NCBI GenBank assembly: GCA_964577665.1
Contig: CAZOBD010000132.1
Location: 1-10,614, forward strand
Reading direction: 5' to 3'
From: CAYVTD01 sp964577665
Lineage (GTDB): Bacteria > Bacteroidota > Ignavibacteria > Kapaibacteriales > UBA2268
Length of the DNA stretch: 10,614 nucleotides
The translations under genes were made by a program, and so were the position numbers. The notes under the pieces are model-generated. The model saw nothing but the letters and a program-made list of their open reading frames with translations. It searched no databases and had not been told where the DNA came from. Below, one piece after another: positions 1 to 6,411 of this stretch. Numbering within the stretch: position 1 is the stretch's first letter; every line of letters starts with the position of its first letter.

Positions 1-19
1 GAGTTTTGATAGAAAAGCA

Positions 20-45
20 CATTCCCAAATCGGAGTTTGGGAATG
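20..45. repeat. Short perfect inverted repeat (10-bp arms)
   Basis: The arms are CATTCCCAAA (20-29) and TTTGGGAATG (36-45) with loop TCGGAG. There is no T-tract after it, so it does not look like an intrinsic terminator. Its form resembles a dispersed extragenic palindrome, but there is only this copy in the window, so the family assignment is inferred. Confidence 0.6.
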
Positions 46-72
46 AGATGCGAAATTGTGATAAGGCTAAAG

Positions 73-104
73 ATTGCTTCGTCGCTCCGCTCCTCGCAAT
101 GACT
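73..104. repeat. Dispersed-repeat fragment (ATTGCTTCG...CGCAATGAC type)
   Basis: The stretch begins GATTGCTTCGTCGCTCCG and ends CTCGCAATGAC. Its outer bases ATTGC/GCAAT pair. From general knowledge, closely similar 'ATTGCTTCG...CGCAATGAC' sequences are scattered through intergenic regions of many bacteria. Only one copy is present here, and it is GC-rich compared with the surrounding AT-rich DNA. Confidence 0.5.
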
Positions 105-121
105 TAGCAGTAGAATGAAAA

Positions 122-136
122 AGATGTTGGACATCT
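122..136. repeat. 15-bp short form of the AGATGTC...GACATCT palindrome
   Basis: The sequence AGATGTTGGACATCT matches the outer parts of the 33-bp palindrome found at 7857, 9704 and 10543, with the 18-bp middle missing. The same short form, with one base different, occurs at 10316-10330. Confidence 0.6.
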
Positions 137-276
137 GAAATGGAAAGTAAAAAAAACAGATTGAAAATTTGAATTTCAAACAGAACAAAACTTTTTTGGC
201 AGATTTTTTGTTTTCTGTTTTTATTTATTATTAAAATTTCGTTTATTAAATGTGAAATATTCCGAAAAAGAAAAAA

Positions 277-774
277 ATGGAAAAAAAACAGGAAATAATA
301 AAAAAGCTGCCGATGACCTTTACAAAAAGGCTCGACTATTACTGGCAGTCCATTGCTTTTTATGCTATTGCTCTTATTATCTATGCGGCTCTTCGGGGAA
401 CAATCGAAGAGCAGACTATATCGCTTGAATTTTACGATCCCGTCGTAGCCCTGCTTTTGCTTTTTATAATAGCCGCCGGAAGTACGCTTGCATGGAAATA
501 TTACAAACAAATAAGCCTTACTGTCGGAGCGGATTACATTATTTTTAAAAGCCGCTTCCGTAAAAGAAAGCACTTTCTAAACGAAATTGTGCGTATAACT
601 TTCGGCAGAGAGCGGGCTTTTCAGATGAAAAATTTCATTCGGGTTGTAAAAATACGCATAAAAGACCGCAGGAAGATAATCCGCATCCGACCTAACTCAT
701 ACTGGAATGAAGAAGAACTCACGCTTGCGCTCGGTTTTTTAAAAAAACAGCTTGAAAAAAAAGGTAAGTACTAA
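277..774 (+). CDS. Small membrane protein with two TM helices and a possible bacterial PH-like domain
   Basis: This is a 165-residue protein of unknown function. The N-terminus is short and basic. Two hydrophobic helices follow (about residues 24-39 and 55-73), joined by a short acidic loop. The rest (about 78-160) alternates beta-strand-like segments rich in Lys and Arg (VGADYIIFKSRFRKRKHF, VVKIRIKDRRKIIRIRP) and ends in a helix. This order, two membrane helices then a small beta-rich cytosolic domain with a C-terminal helix, is typical of bacterial PH-like (YdbS/DUF304-type) membrane proteins, but no diagnostic motif is visible, so the fold is an inference. The ATG at 277 lies in an A-rich stretch without a Shine-Dalgarno site. 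The stop at 772-774 is 2 bp from the stop of the convergent purN gene. Nothing in the context gives it a specific role. Confidence 0.75.
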   Translation: MEKKQEIIKKLPMTFTKRLDYYWQSIAFYAIALIIYAALRGTIEEQTISLEFYDPVVALLLLFIIAAGSTLAWKYYKQISLTVGADYIIFKSRFRKRKHFLNEIVRITFGRERAFQMKNFIRVVKIRIKDRRKIIRIRPNSYWNEEELTLALGFLKKQLEKKGKY

Positions 775-776
775 TT

Positions 777-1370
777 TCACAATACTATCTCACCGGTTGA
801 AATCTTCTGTAAAGTGTCGGCATATATCTTATGTTCTTCTTTCAAAACCCTTTCGGCTAAAGTTTCGGACGTGTCATCGGGTAAAACCGGCACTCTCTTT
901 TGTGCAAGTATTCTGCCCTTATCATATTTTTCATCAACGGTATGTACCGTAGGACCGCTTTCTTTTTCTCCGGCTGCCAGTACTGCTTCGTGAACGTACT
1001 TTCCATACATGCCTTTGCCTCCGTATTTCGGCAGGAGAGCAGGATGAATGTTAAGTACCCTGCCTGCAAATGCCTTAATTACCGCTTCACCCAGTATTTT
1101 CATATATCCAGCCAGCACAATTGTATCTACACCGTGTTTTTTAAAAATGCTGATTATTTCGTCGTCTGCGGCTTCCGGACTGCCTGCGGTTTTGGCGCTT
1201 ACATGATAATGCGGCACTCCTTCGCTCTTTGCCCTTTCCAGAACTTTAGCGCCGGAGTTATTGGAAATGACGGCACAGGCTTCAGCATCCAGCCTGCCTT
1301 TTTTAATGGCATCAATAATTGCCTGAACGTTGCTTCCGCCGTGAGAAGCCAAAAAACCCAGATGTATCAT
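777..1370 (-). CDS. purN: Phosphoribosylglycinamide formyltransferase (GAR transformylase)
   Basis: The enzyme transfers a formyl group from 10-formyltetrahydrofolate to glycinamide ribonucleotide, the third step of de novo purine synthesis, in the cytoplasm. The 197-residue product has the usual PurN length. It shows the N-terminal nucleotide-binding loop (LASHGGSNVQAIID, residues 7-20), the NIHPALLP motif holding catalytic Asn107 and His109, and Asp150 in VDEKYDKG, equivalent to the third catalytic residue. The insert KYGGKGMYGKYVHEAV after the catalytic motif is characteristic of Bacteroidetes-type PurN. The reading frame is open 16 codons further upstream, but that extension is a Phe/Leu-rich run unlike the family. 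The ATG at 1368-1370, with AGGA about 9 bases before it, starts exactly at the first beta strand, so it is preferred. No other purine gene is adjacent. The gene converges on the membrane-protein gene with 2 bp between stop codons and no terminator, so the two transcripts probably overlap. Confidence 0.95.
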   Translation of the reverse strand: MIHLGFLASHGGSNVQAIIDAIKKGRLDAEACAVISNNSGAKVLERAKSEGVPHYHVSAKTAGSPEAADDEIISIFKKHGVDTIVLAGYMKILGEAVIKAFAGRVLNIHPALLPKYGGKGMYGKYVHEAVLAAGEKESGPTVHTVDEKYDKGRILAQKRVPVLPDDTSETLAERVLKEEHKIYADTLQKISTGEIVL

Positions 1371-1640
1371 TTTCAATTCCTGAATTTCGCAAAAAAGGAA
1401 AAATAAGAAAAATATCAATGATATAAAAGCTTAATCGCCATGCTGCAGTTAGGAAACACTCATTAACTTGCAGATTATTTATTCTTAAAATGAGATAATT
1501 ATTAAAAATTATTTAAAATAATATTAAGAAATACTAAATATTGAGAAAAAAAATATTATTTTTATAATTGATTGTAATATATAATATTTATAAATTATTT
1601 AGCGTTATTAGCGAAAAAAAATGTTAAAAAAAATAAAAAA
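1371..1640. other. Very AT-rich spacer without a recognisable gene
   Basis: This stretch upstream of purN and of the putative small RNA is mostly A and T, especially from about 1470, with many A- and T-tracts. No open frame of useful size and no repeat was found on either strand. It could carry the purN promoter or act as curved or UP-element-like DNA for the RNA promoter that follows, but this is inference from composition only. Confidence 0.5.
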
Positions 1641-1643
1641 AAA

Positions 1644-1674
1644 TTTGGATTTTAAAATATAATGTATTATATTG
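1644..1674 (+). promoter_or_regulatory. Probable promoter of the small RNA
   Basis: TTGGAT (1645-1650) and TATATT (1668-1673) are separated by 17 bp, a good sigma-70-like layout. The same stretch also partly fits the Bacteroidetes-type promoter, with TTTG at 1644-1647, a 19-bp spacer, and TTATATTG at 1667-1674. Transcription would start near 1680, at the base of the closing stem of the proposed RNA. The region is AT-rich, so chance matches are possible. Confidence 0.45.
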
Positions 1675-1679
1675 CGTGA

Positions 1680-1856
1680 GTAAGTATTAACATAAGCACG
1701 GTTGGAAAAGCCTTTTGACAGATGAACGCTAAGATAAGATTGATAAAAAGGCAATGACCAATAAGCAGGTAAAATGAGTTCTTATTTATTCGTTAAGGCA
1801 TAAGCACCTCCCAATTATGTCTTGCAGAGGCTGCCCTCCCCGGCAGCCTTTTTTTT
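1680..1856 (+). ncRNA. Candidate structured small RNA of about 177 nt, family unknown
   Basis: This non-coding block has a promoter-like sequence before it and a strong terminator at its end. Its ends pair: GTAAG (1680-1684) with CTTGC (1821-1825, one G-U pair), ACATAA (1690-1695) with TTATGT (1815-1820), and TTGG (1702-1705) with CCAA (1811-1814). Inside are hairpins GCCTTTT (1710-1716)/AAAAGGC (1746-1752) and AATAAG (1760-1765)/CTTATT (1781-1786). Length and a long interrupted closing stem are reminiscent of 6S RNA. I do not see the conserved motifs of tmRNA, SRP RNA or RNase P. The nonamer CATAAGCAC occurs twice (1691-1699, 1799-1807), allowing alternative pairings. It could instead be a leader of the gene starting at 2066, about 210 bp past the terminator. 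The frame open over its 3' end has no coding character. Confidence 0.5.
1828..1856 (+). terminator. Strong intrinsic terminator of the small RNA
   Basis: A perfect 8-bp stem AGGCTGCC (1828-1835)/GGCAGCCT (1842-1849) with loop CTCCCC is followed at once by an eight-T run (1849-1856). This is the clearest intrinsic terminator in the window. No protein gene on the + strand lies directly before it, which is the main argument that it ends a non-coding transcript. Confidence 0.85.
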
Positions 1857-1884
1857 ATCTGTTTATTTTTTTTACTGTTTCTCG

Positions 1885-1917
1885 AGATGGACTTCACTTC
1901 TAAAGTGGAGTCCATCT
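1885..1917. repeat. 33-bp imperfect palindrome, variant 1
   Basis: The arms AGATGGACTTCACTT (1885-1899) and AAGTGGAGTCCATCT (1903-1917) form a 15-bp stem with one G-U pair and a CTA loop. It shares length, the AGATG/CATCT ends and the CACTT/AAGTG core with the palindrome at 7857, 9704 and 10543, while the middle of each arm differs. No T-tract follows, so it is classed as an extragenic palindrome, not a terminator. Confidence 0.7.
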
Positions 1918-1931
1918 TATGATCCCGATTT

Positions 1932-1967
1932 GAACCTTTCGAAGGTTTTAAACCTTCGGAAGGTTTC
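1932..1967. repeat. 36-bp palindrome built from AACCTT/AAGGTT units
   Basis: GAACCTTTCGAAGGTTT (1932-1948) and AAACCTTCGGAAGGTTTC (1950-1967) are near-perfect reverse complements, and each half is itself palindromic around TTCGAA or TTCGGAA. It sits 14 bp after the previous palindrome and about 100 bp before the ATPase gene. No second copy is in the window. Confidence 0.65.
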
Positions 1968-2065
1968 TTCCCCCTCTTTTTGTAAAGTTAAGCTATGCTG
2001 TATGTTAAATTTTTTTTATTTTTGAATTAAGTTCATGGAAACATTTTTAATAAAGTCTGACTCCT

Positions 2066-4258
2066 ATGCAGGGACAGTTTGAAAAAGAAAAGAAAATAAT
2101 ATCGGATAAATTGGCAGAAACCGGCAGCCCGGCTCTTATTCTTGTAACAGGAGACTTCGGTACCGGGAAAACATATCTGATAAACAAATTATTACGTCAG
2201 GCAAGAGACAGCTTTGACGCAGATGCAGCGCTTAAATTCGATAATTACTCGAAAATAATATTTTTGCCCGAGCTAACTTACGAGCTGCTCAGGATTCCGG
2301 TTTTTTCTAATCCGGAGAAGACATTTCTCTATGATGAAACAACTTATAACCGCACCCGCTATTTCGAGCTTATAAATGAAATAAAAGAAAACAGACCGGA
2401 CTTACTGGATGAAATCGTAAAAAAGCCGCTGATTAAAAATGAATATACTCAAGATGAAGATAATAAAGAATTTTCAGGCCAAGTTATCGATTTTGTAAGC
2501 GAATATCTTGAAAAGAAAGGCGACAGAAGACTTCTTCTGCAAACAGGCAGAGTGATTGCCGAGAGCTTTGTGGTTGACTTGATGAATAATTTTTTCTCTC
2601 TCGGCGGCTCAGATATGCAGGACGGGTTCAGCATCAGTAAGAAAAAGCGCATTATCATAGTGTTGGAGGATATCAGCACACTCAGGCAGAATATAATAGA
2701 TTTCATAAAAAATGATTTGCTGCCGGTATGCCTGAGCACTTCCTTCGGAGATTTCATTTCCTACGATATCACATTTCTTTCGAGAGATGTTAAGCCCTCC
2801 GATTTTATAGACTTTATATTTATATTCAGCAGCAGGGACAACGACATCGGTGAAAATTTCTCCGCTGTTACCGGTGCCGAAATGATTCACAGACGGCTCG
2901 GATTGATAAGCGAAGAAGAAATTGTAGAGTATATCAACAACTCCGGTATTGATTCCACCGAGGTCTATGAAATGTTTCGATATATCAGCCGGGGAGTGCC
3001 CGCCGTGCTTGACCTGTGTCTTGAATCGTATAAACTTGGGCAGGGTCTGCATGAACACAGGATGATATACCAGAGCGCAGCCAAGCAGATAATGAAAAAT
3101 CTTACCGATAAACAAAAAGACTGGCTGCGATGCGCCGCTTTTCCCGAAAAATTTGATGCCGACGGACTCCGGTGTTTTCCATTGATCCGCGGAGATTACA
3201 AAAATGCTTTTGAGTTTTTAACAAAAAATGATGAATTTGCTGAAAAAGCAGATGAAAAAGGGTTTTACAAAGTTAAGGACGTGATAAAGGAAATACTTAC
3301 CGAAGCTACACGCGATTCTTCCAGAGCGATGGCTTCAAGTCTGAAAGAAACAGCTCAGAGATACAAAGAAGCACTTCCCTTTTTAAAAAAATTCGAACAG
3401 TCCGAGAGAAATTACCTTAGACAGCTGGCTTATTTCGACAGATTCGACACCGGTTTTACTTTTGAGAAGGCTTTTGAAAATGAGAGCGGCAATGCTCTGA
3501 AAGCATTTAACAATCATCCCGATATTTTCAAAAAGAATGGGTTTACATATTCATTTAGTGATGAATATCAAAAAGGATTCGACTCCGTAAACAAACTTTT
3601 CGACCTTGATAAATATGAAAAGAAGAAAAAACTTGCATTTCAGATATGGAAAATGTATGAAAACAAAATTGAGGGTGAAATAAAAGCTTCCAGAGAAAAG
3701 CTGGACAGACTCGATACCGAAGAACAGAACCTGATGAATGAGAAAAAATTGAAAAAGCAGAGATACGAAGAGCTTCAGTCTCATTTTATCCTTCTTGAAA
3801 ACGAACATATAAGCCAGCTTAATAAAATGATTGCATACTCAAACAAGCAGAATATTATTAACTCCGCTGTTTTTTTTATCATTAGCATAATACTTATACT
3901 TCTCGGCTGGCAGTCACCCAACTTTTTTGACAGCATTTTCACTGCCGACGACAGCTACGGAAAGACTTTCAGGATTATTTTTTATACTGCTTCTTTTATC
4001 AGCGGGATTTTCTTTGTTATTTCTGCGGCAAAAATTATTAAAGTCAGTTCAAGGGGAAAAAACCTGCAGCTTTTGAAAAGCGAGATTAAATCGACCGAAG
4101 AAGAAATAATAGAACAGCAGGAAGAAATGATGAGAATAAAAGAATTTCAGGAAGACTCTTCTGCTCGCTTGGAAGAAATAATAAAGGAACGCAAACAATG
4201 TAAAGAGAATATTAAAAATAAGCAGAATCTTTTGAAAGAACCGTTTGTTTCTGTTTGA
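2066..4258 (+). CDS. STAND-like P-loop ATPase with C-terminal coiled coils and a transmembrane hairpin
   Basis: This 730-residue protein is not one I can name. The N-terminal half is a P-loop ATPase of STAND/AAA+ type. It has Walker A GDFGTGKT (residues 29-36), Walker B IIIVLED (196-202), a sensor-1-like FSSRD (254-258) and a GVP motif (310-312) at the start of a helix, as in STAND proteins. A winged-helix-like region follows (about 345-415, from NLTDKQKDWLRCAAF). The C-terminal third is a Lys/Glu-rich coiled coil (about 525-592), a hydrophobic helix (597-614), an external loop of about 22 residues, a second helix (637-658) and another coiled coil (about 665-725). The ATPase and both coiled coils would thus be cytoplasmic, anchored by a membrane hairpin. 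There is no recognisable effector domain (nuclease, TIR, protease). The ATG at 2066 lacks a Shine-Dalgarno site. The gene stands alone between repeats. A defence, stress-sensing or membrane-remodelling role is possible but unproven. Confidence 0.85.
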   Translation: MQGQFEKEKKIISDKLAETGSPALILVTGDFGTGKTYLINKLLRQARDSFDADAALKFDNYSKIIFLPELTYELLRIPVFSNPEKTFLYDETTYNRTRYFELINEIKENRPDLLDEIVKKPLIKNEYTQDEDNKEFSGQVIDFVSEYLEKKGDRRLLLQTGRVIAESFVVDLMNNFFSLGGSDMQDGFSISKKKRIIIVLEDISTLRQNIIDFIKNDLLPVCLSTSFGDFISYDITFLSRDVKPSDFIDFIFIFSSRDNDIGENFSAVTGAEMIHRRLGLISEEEIVEYINNSGIDSTEVYEMFRYISRGVPAVLDLCLESYKLGQGLHEHRMIYQSAAKQIMKNLTDKQKDWLRCAAFPEKFDADGLRCFPLIRGDYKNAFEFLTKNDEFAEKADEKGFYKVKDVIKEILTEATRDSSRAMASSLKETAQRYKEALPFLKKFEQSERNYLRQLAYFDRFDTGFTFEKAFENESGNALKAFNNHPDIFKKNGFTYSFSDEYQKGFDSVNKLFDLDKYEKKKKLAFQIWKMYENKIEGEIKASREKLDRLDTEEQNLMNEKKLKKQRYEELQSHFILLENEHISQLNKMIAYSNKQNIINSAVFFIISIILILLGWQSPNFFDSIFTADDSYGKTFRIIFYTASFISGIFFVISAAKIIKVSSRGKNLQLLKSEIKSTEEEIIEQQEEMMRIKEFQEDSSARLEEIIKERKQCKENIKNKQNLLKEPFVSV

Positions 4259-4307
4259 TAGTACTTTAATCTAAGGATATATTCATTTTTATCAAATCTT
4301 TTACCGG

Positions 4308-4327
4308 ACTATCGTCTATAGTTTTTT
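4308..4327 (+). terminator. Weak possible terminator after the ATPase gene
   Basis: The short stem ACTAT (4308-4312)/ATAGT (4318-4322) with a 5-base loop is followed by six T residues (4322-4327), about 50 bp after the stop codon. The stem is short, so function is uncertain. Confidence 0.4.
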
Positions 4328-4374
4328 ATAATCAAAGGCTTATACAAATAATTGAAATTATTATTTTGACCTTC

Positions 4375-4407
4375 ATTCATCCTATGACTTGAAGTCTTCG
4401 GATGAAT
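4375..4407. repeat. 33-bp imperfect palindrome, variant 2
   Basis: Outer arms ATTCATCC (4375-4382)/GGATGAAT (4400-4407) and inner arms GACTT (4386-4390)/AAGTC (4392-4396) flank a one-base centre, with two mismatches between. Total length is again 33 bp and the core again reads CTT-N-AAG, as in the AGATGTC family, but the arms are otherwise unrelated. Confidence 0.65.
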
Positions 4408-4421
4408 ATGCAGTATGGAAG

Positions 4422-4464
4422 AAAAAGATGAAACACCCATGATAAGGAAAAACACATAAGGGGA
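4422..4464 (+). repeat. 43-bp perfect direct repeat, copy 1
   Basis: The segment starts AAAAAGATGAAACACCC and ends ACATAAGGGGA. It is identical over 43 bp to 4619-4661, in the same orientation. The two copies bracket a palindromic element. Neither copy lies in a plausible gene. Confidence 0.85.
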
Positions 4465-4489
4465 TGTTTATTTTAGGAATAGTAAAAAA

Positions 4490-4613
4490 TTAAAATGGAA
4501 ATCAAGAATGTCATTCCGGCTGGAGCGAAGCGGAATGCCGGAATCTCACGAATGAGGATATCCTAACTTGAGATTCCTTGGGCAAGTGCGGAATGACAGC
4601 CAAACCATTTTAA
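4490..4613. repeat. Large imperfect palindromic element with GTCATTCCG/CGGAATGAC ends
   Basis: Nested inverted repeats are visible: TTAAAATGG (4490-4498)/CCATTTTAA (4605-4613), TGTCATTCCG (4509-4518)/CGGAATGACA (4589-4598) and GGAATCTCA (4540-4548)/TGAGATTCC (4569-4577), with a central AGGATATCCT. The left arm can also fold alone (CATTCCG 4512-4518 with CGGAATG 4531-4537). Similar GTCATTCCGGC-type intergenic palindromes are widespread in bacteria (general knowledge). It has no coding capacity, so a non-autonomous, MITE-like or REP-like element is the likeliest reading. Confidence 0.7.
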
Positions 4614-4618
4614 AAGGT

Positions 4619-4661
4619 AAAAAGATGAAACACCCATGATAAGGAAAAACACATAAGGGGA
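4619..4661 (+). repeat. 43-bp perfect direct repeat, copy 2
   Basis: This copy is identical to 4422-4464. It begins 6 bp after the end of the palindromic element, whereas copy 1 ends 25 bp before it, so the pair is not a simple target-site duplication immediately abutting the element. Confidence 0.85.
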
Positions 4662-4797
4662 AGGAAGTATGAAAATCTTACTCTTTTAGGAAAGGATTTA
4701 GGAAATGGAGTTCTCTTCTGTCAATTATTTTGGGTTTATTTACAGTACTCTGATTTTTAAATATCAATAAGCAAGTTTCATAAATTTGATAAAAGGC

Positions 4798-6327
4798 ATG
4801 TCAGAAAAAAAACTAACTTTAAAAGAAACAGCAGCACAGTGCATTTTCCCGAGACTCGATGTTGAACTATATTTTAAAGATCCTGCCGAGCAGGCGCGGA
4901 TAAAGGAACTGGTGCAGGAAGGCGCCGGTGGCTTCTGCGTGTTCAAAGGAAACAAAAAAATGGTTTCAAGAGCTGTTTCCGAGCTGCAGGATTTGGCGGA
5001 AATACCCCTGCTTTTTGCAGCCGATTTTGAGAACGGGCTTCCCATGAGGCTTGCCGACGGCACTTCTTTCGCTCATGCTATGGCACTCGGAAAAACAGAC
5101 GTAGAAACCGTTTACCAGACCGCAAAAGCCATTGCCAAAGAAGCCAAACAAATCGGAATATTGTGGAATCTTGCGCCCGTCTGCGACGTTAACTCCAATC
5201 CGGATAATCCCATTATAAACATACGCGCCTTCGGGGAAGATACCGAAATCGTCTCGATACTCAGCGAAGCATATATAAAGGGTACACAGGATGAAAATAT
5301 GCTTGCATGCGCAAAACATTTTCCAGGGCACGGAGATACTGATATTGATTCACATCTTTCAATGCCTGTTTTGAAACATTCTGCCGATAAAATCCGTTCT
5401 GTTGATCTTGTGCCATTTAAAAATGCAAGCGGTAAAGGAGTTATGTCCGTTATGACGGGGCATCTTGCCGTTGAGGCATTTGATTCCGCTGATACCCCGG
5501 CAAGTTTATCGGAAAATATAATAAATATTCTCCGTAAAGAAATTAATTTCAAAGGGCTTGTAATAACAGACGGTTTGGATATGAAAGCAATAACAGACAG
5601 ATACAGCCCGGGCGAAGCAGCCGTTAAAGCCGTTAAAGCCGGAAACAACATTGCCCTGCTGCCCGAAGACCCCCGTCTTGCGCTGGAAGAGATCACCAAA
5701 GCCGCAGAGAATGATCCCGAAATACATAGAAAAGTAATCGACTCAATGGAACTCATCATACAAAACAAACGCTGGTGCGGGCTTTTTAACAGACGCATGC
5801 CATCGATTACCGAAACGCAGTATGACGATATGGAACATGAAAAATTCAGCTTCGCATCTGCTTTCAGGGCTGTGGAAATCATTGACAATAAAGGCATTAT
5901 ACCTCTGAAAGAATCCGACCGTATTGCCTCATTTGCTGTACTGCAAGATGAAAATATCGAGCCTGCTTCTTTTTTCTTCAAGCTTTTTGCACAGGCAATG
6001 GAAAACGAGGTGGATTTCGCTTTTATAGACTCAAGCCTCGGCGGGGCTGATCTGCAAGCCATGAAAAGCAGCATAGAACAAGCTGAAATCGTCATTTTTG
6101 CATTGTTTCACCGGGCTAAGGCATATTCGGGCACCGTAAAAACCGAGAAAAATATTAACGACGTTATAAAAAAACTCTCCGAGGGAAAAAAAACTGCTGC
6201 CGTGCTTCTTGGCAATCCCTATTTGAAGGACGTAATAGAAGCAGATTCATACATCCGAACTTTTTCAAACAGCATCCCTTCAATAGCAGCATCCGTTCTC
6301 AAACTTGCAGGCAGAGAAGCTTTTTGA
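4798..6327 (+). CDS. Glycoside hydrolase family 3 protein, NagZ-like beta-N-acetylhexosaminidase
   Basis: GH3 enzymes remove terminal beta-linked sugars; NagZ-type members release N-acetylglucosamine from peptidoglycan fragments or chitin oligomers. The 509-residue protein has the GH3 TIM barrel (about 8-330), including AADFENG (the usual DxEGG-like site, here with Asn in place of one Gly). It carries the NagZ signature KHFPGHGDTDIDSH (173-186), whose His186 and upstream Asp belong to the loop supplying the general acid/base in NagZ. The nucleophile is Asp258 in ITDGLDM. Residues from about 345 form a second alpha/beta domain like the GH3 C-terminal domain, making it longer than E. coli NagZ and closer to two-domain Gram-positive members. 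No signal peptide is visible, so it probably works in the cytoplasm. The ATG at 4798 has AAGG just before it; the upstream TTG at 4786 adds only four residues. A terminator follows at 6361. Substrate specificity is inferred. Confidence 0.9.
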   Translation: MSEKKLTLKETAAQCIFPRLDVELYFKDPAEQARIKELVQEGAGGFCVFKGNKKMVSRAVSELQDLAEIPLLFAADFENGLPMRLADGTSFAHAMALGKTDVETVYQTAKAIAKEAKQIGILWNLAPVCDVNSNPDNPIINIRAFGEDTEIVSILSEAYIKGTQDENMLACAKHFPGHGDTDIDSHLSMPVLKHSADKIRSVDLVPFKNASGKGVMSVMTGHLAVEAFDSADTPASLSENIINILRKEINFKGLVITDGLDMKAITDRYSPGEAAVKAVKAGNNIALLPEDPRLALEEITKAAENDPEIHRKVIDSMELIIQNKRWCGLFNRRMPSITETQYDDMEHEKFSFASAFRAVEIIDNKGIIPLKESDRIASFAVLQDENIEPASFFFKLFAQAMENEVDFAFIDSSLGGADLQAMKSSIEQAEIVIFALFHRAKAYSGTVKTEKNINDVIKKLSEGKKTAAVLLGNPYLKDVIEADSYIRTFSNSIPSIAASVLKLAGREAF

Positions 6328-6360
6328 TATTTGCGAAAGGTTCGTAAATTTATTTCAAAG

Positions 6361-6391
6361 AAATTCCATATTTTAGAGATATGGAATTTTT
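6361..6391 (+). terminator. Intrinsic terminator between convergent genes
   Basis: A perfect 11-bp stem AAATTCCATAT (6361-6371)/ATATGGAATTT (6379-6389) with a 7-base loop ends in a T-run (6387-6391), 33 bp after the GH3 stop. Read on the other strand it is followed by a less regular T-rich stretch, so it may also end the convergent regulator transcript. Confidence 0.75.
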
Positions 6392-6411
6392 ATTTATAAT
6401 CCCAAATTATA

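Noticed and set aside
1371..1418. N-terminal extension of PurN by 16 residues
   Set aside because: The extension is hydrophobic and Phe-rich, unlike any PurN. The internal ATG at 1370 has an AGGA site and begins at the conserved first strand.
1680..1856. Assignment of the small RNA as tmRNA, SRP RNA, RNase P RNA or a known riboswitch
   Set aside because: None of the conserved motifs I know for these (tRNA-like end with CCA, SRP tetraloop region, RNase P cores, GEMM/SAM/TPP/cobalamin cores) is visible. 6S RNA remains possible but unproven.
1822..2025. 67-codon open frame across the terminator and repeats
   Set aside because: It starts inside the RNA region and crosses the terminator and both palindromes. 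Its composition (Phe, Ser, Leu, Tyr) reflects the T-rich DNA.
4490..4613. Complete insertion sequence
   Set aside because: The palindromic element is about 124 bp and holds no transposase frame. It can only be a non-autonomous element or an extragenic palindrome.
2066..4797. Known multi-gene defence island around the ATPase
   Set aside because: The neighbours are purN, a small RNA, repeats and a GH3 gene. No nuclease, reverse transcriptase, toxin, methylase or cas gene is present, so a defence role rests on the single ATPase only.
5112..6095. A 327-codon open frame on the minus strand inside the GH3 gene
   Set aside because: The sequence is Ser/Cys/Ile-rich with no recognisable domain and lies wholly opposite the well-supported GH3 reading frame. 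It is an antisense shadow.
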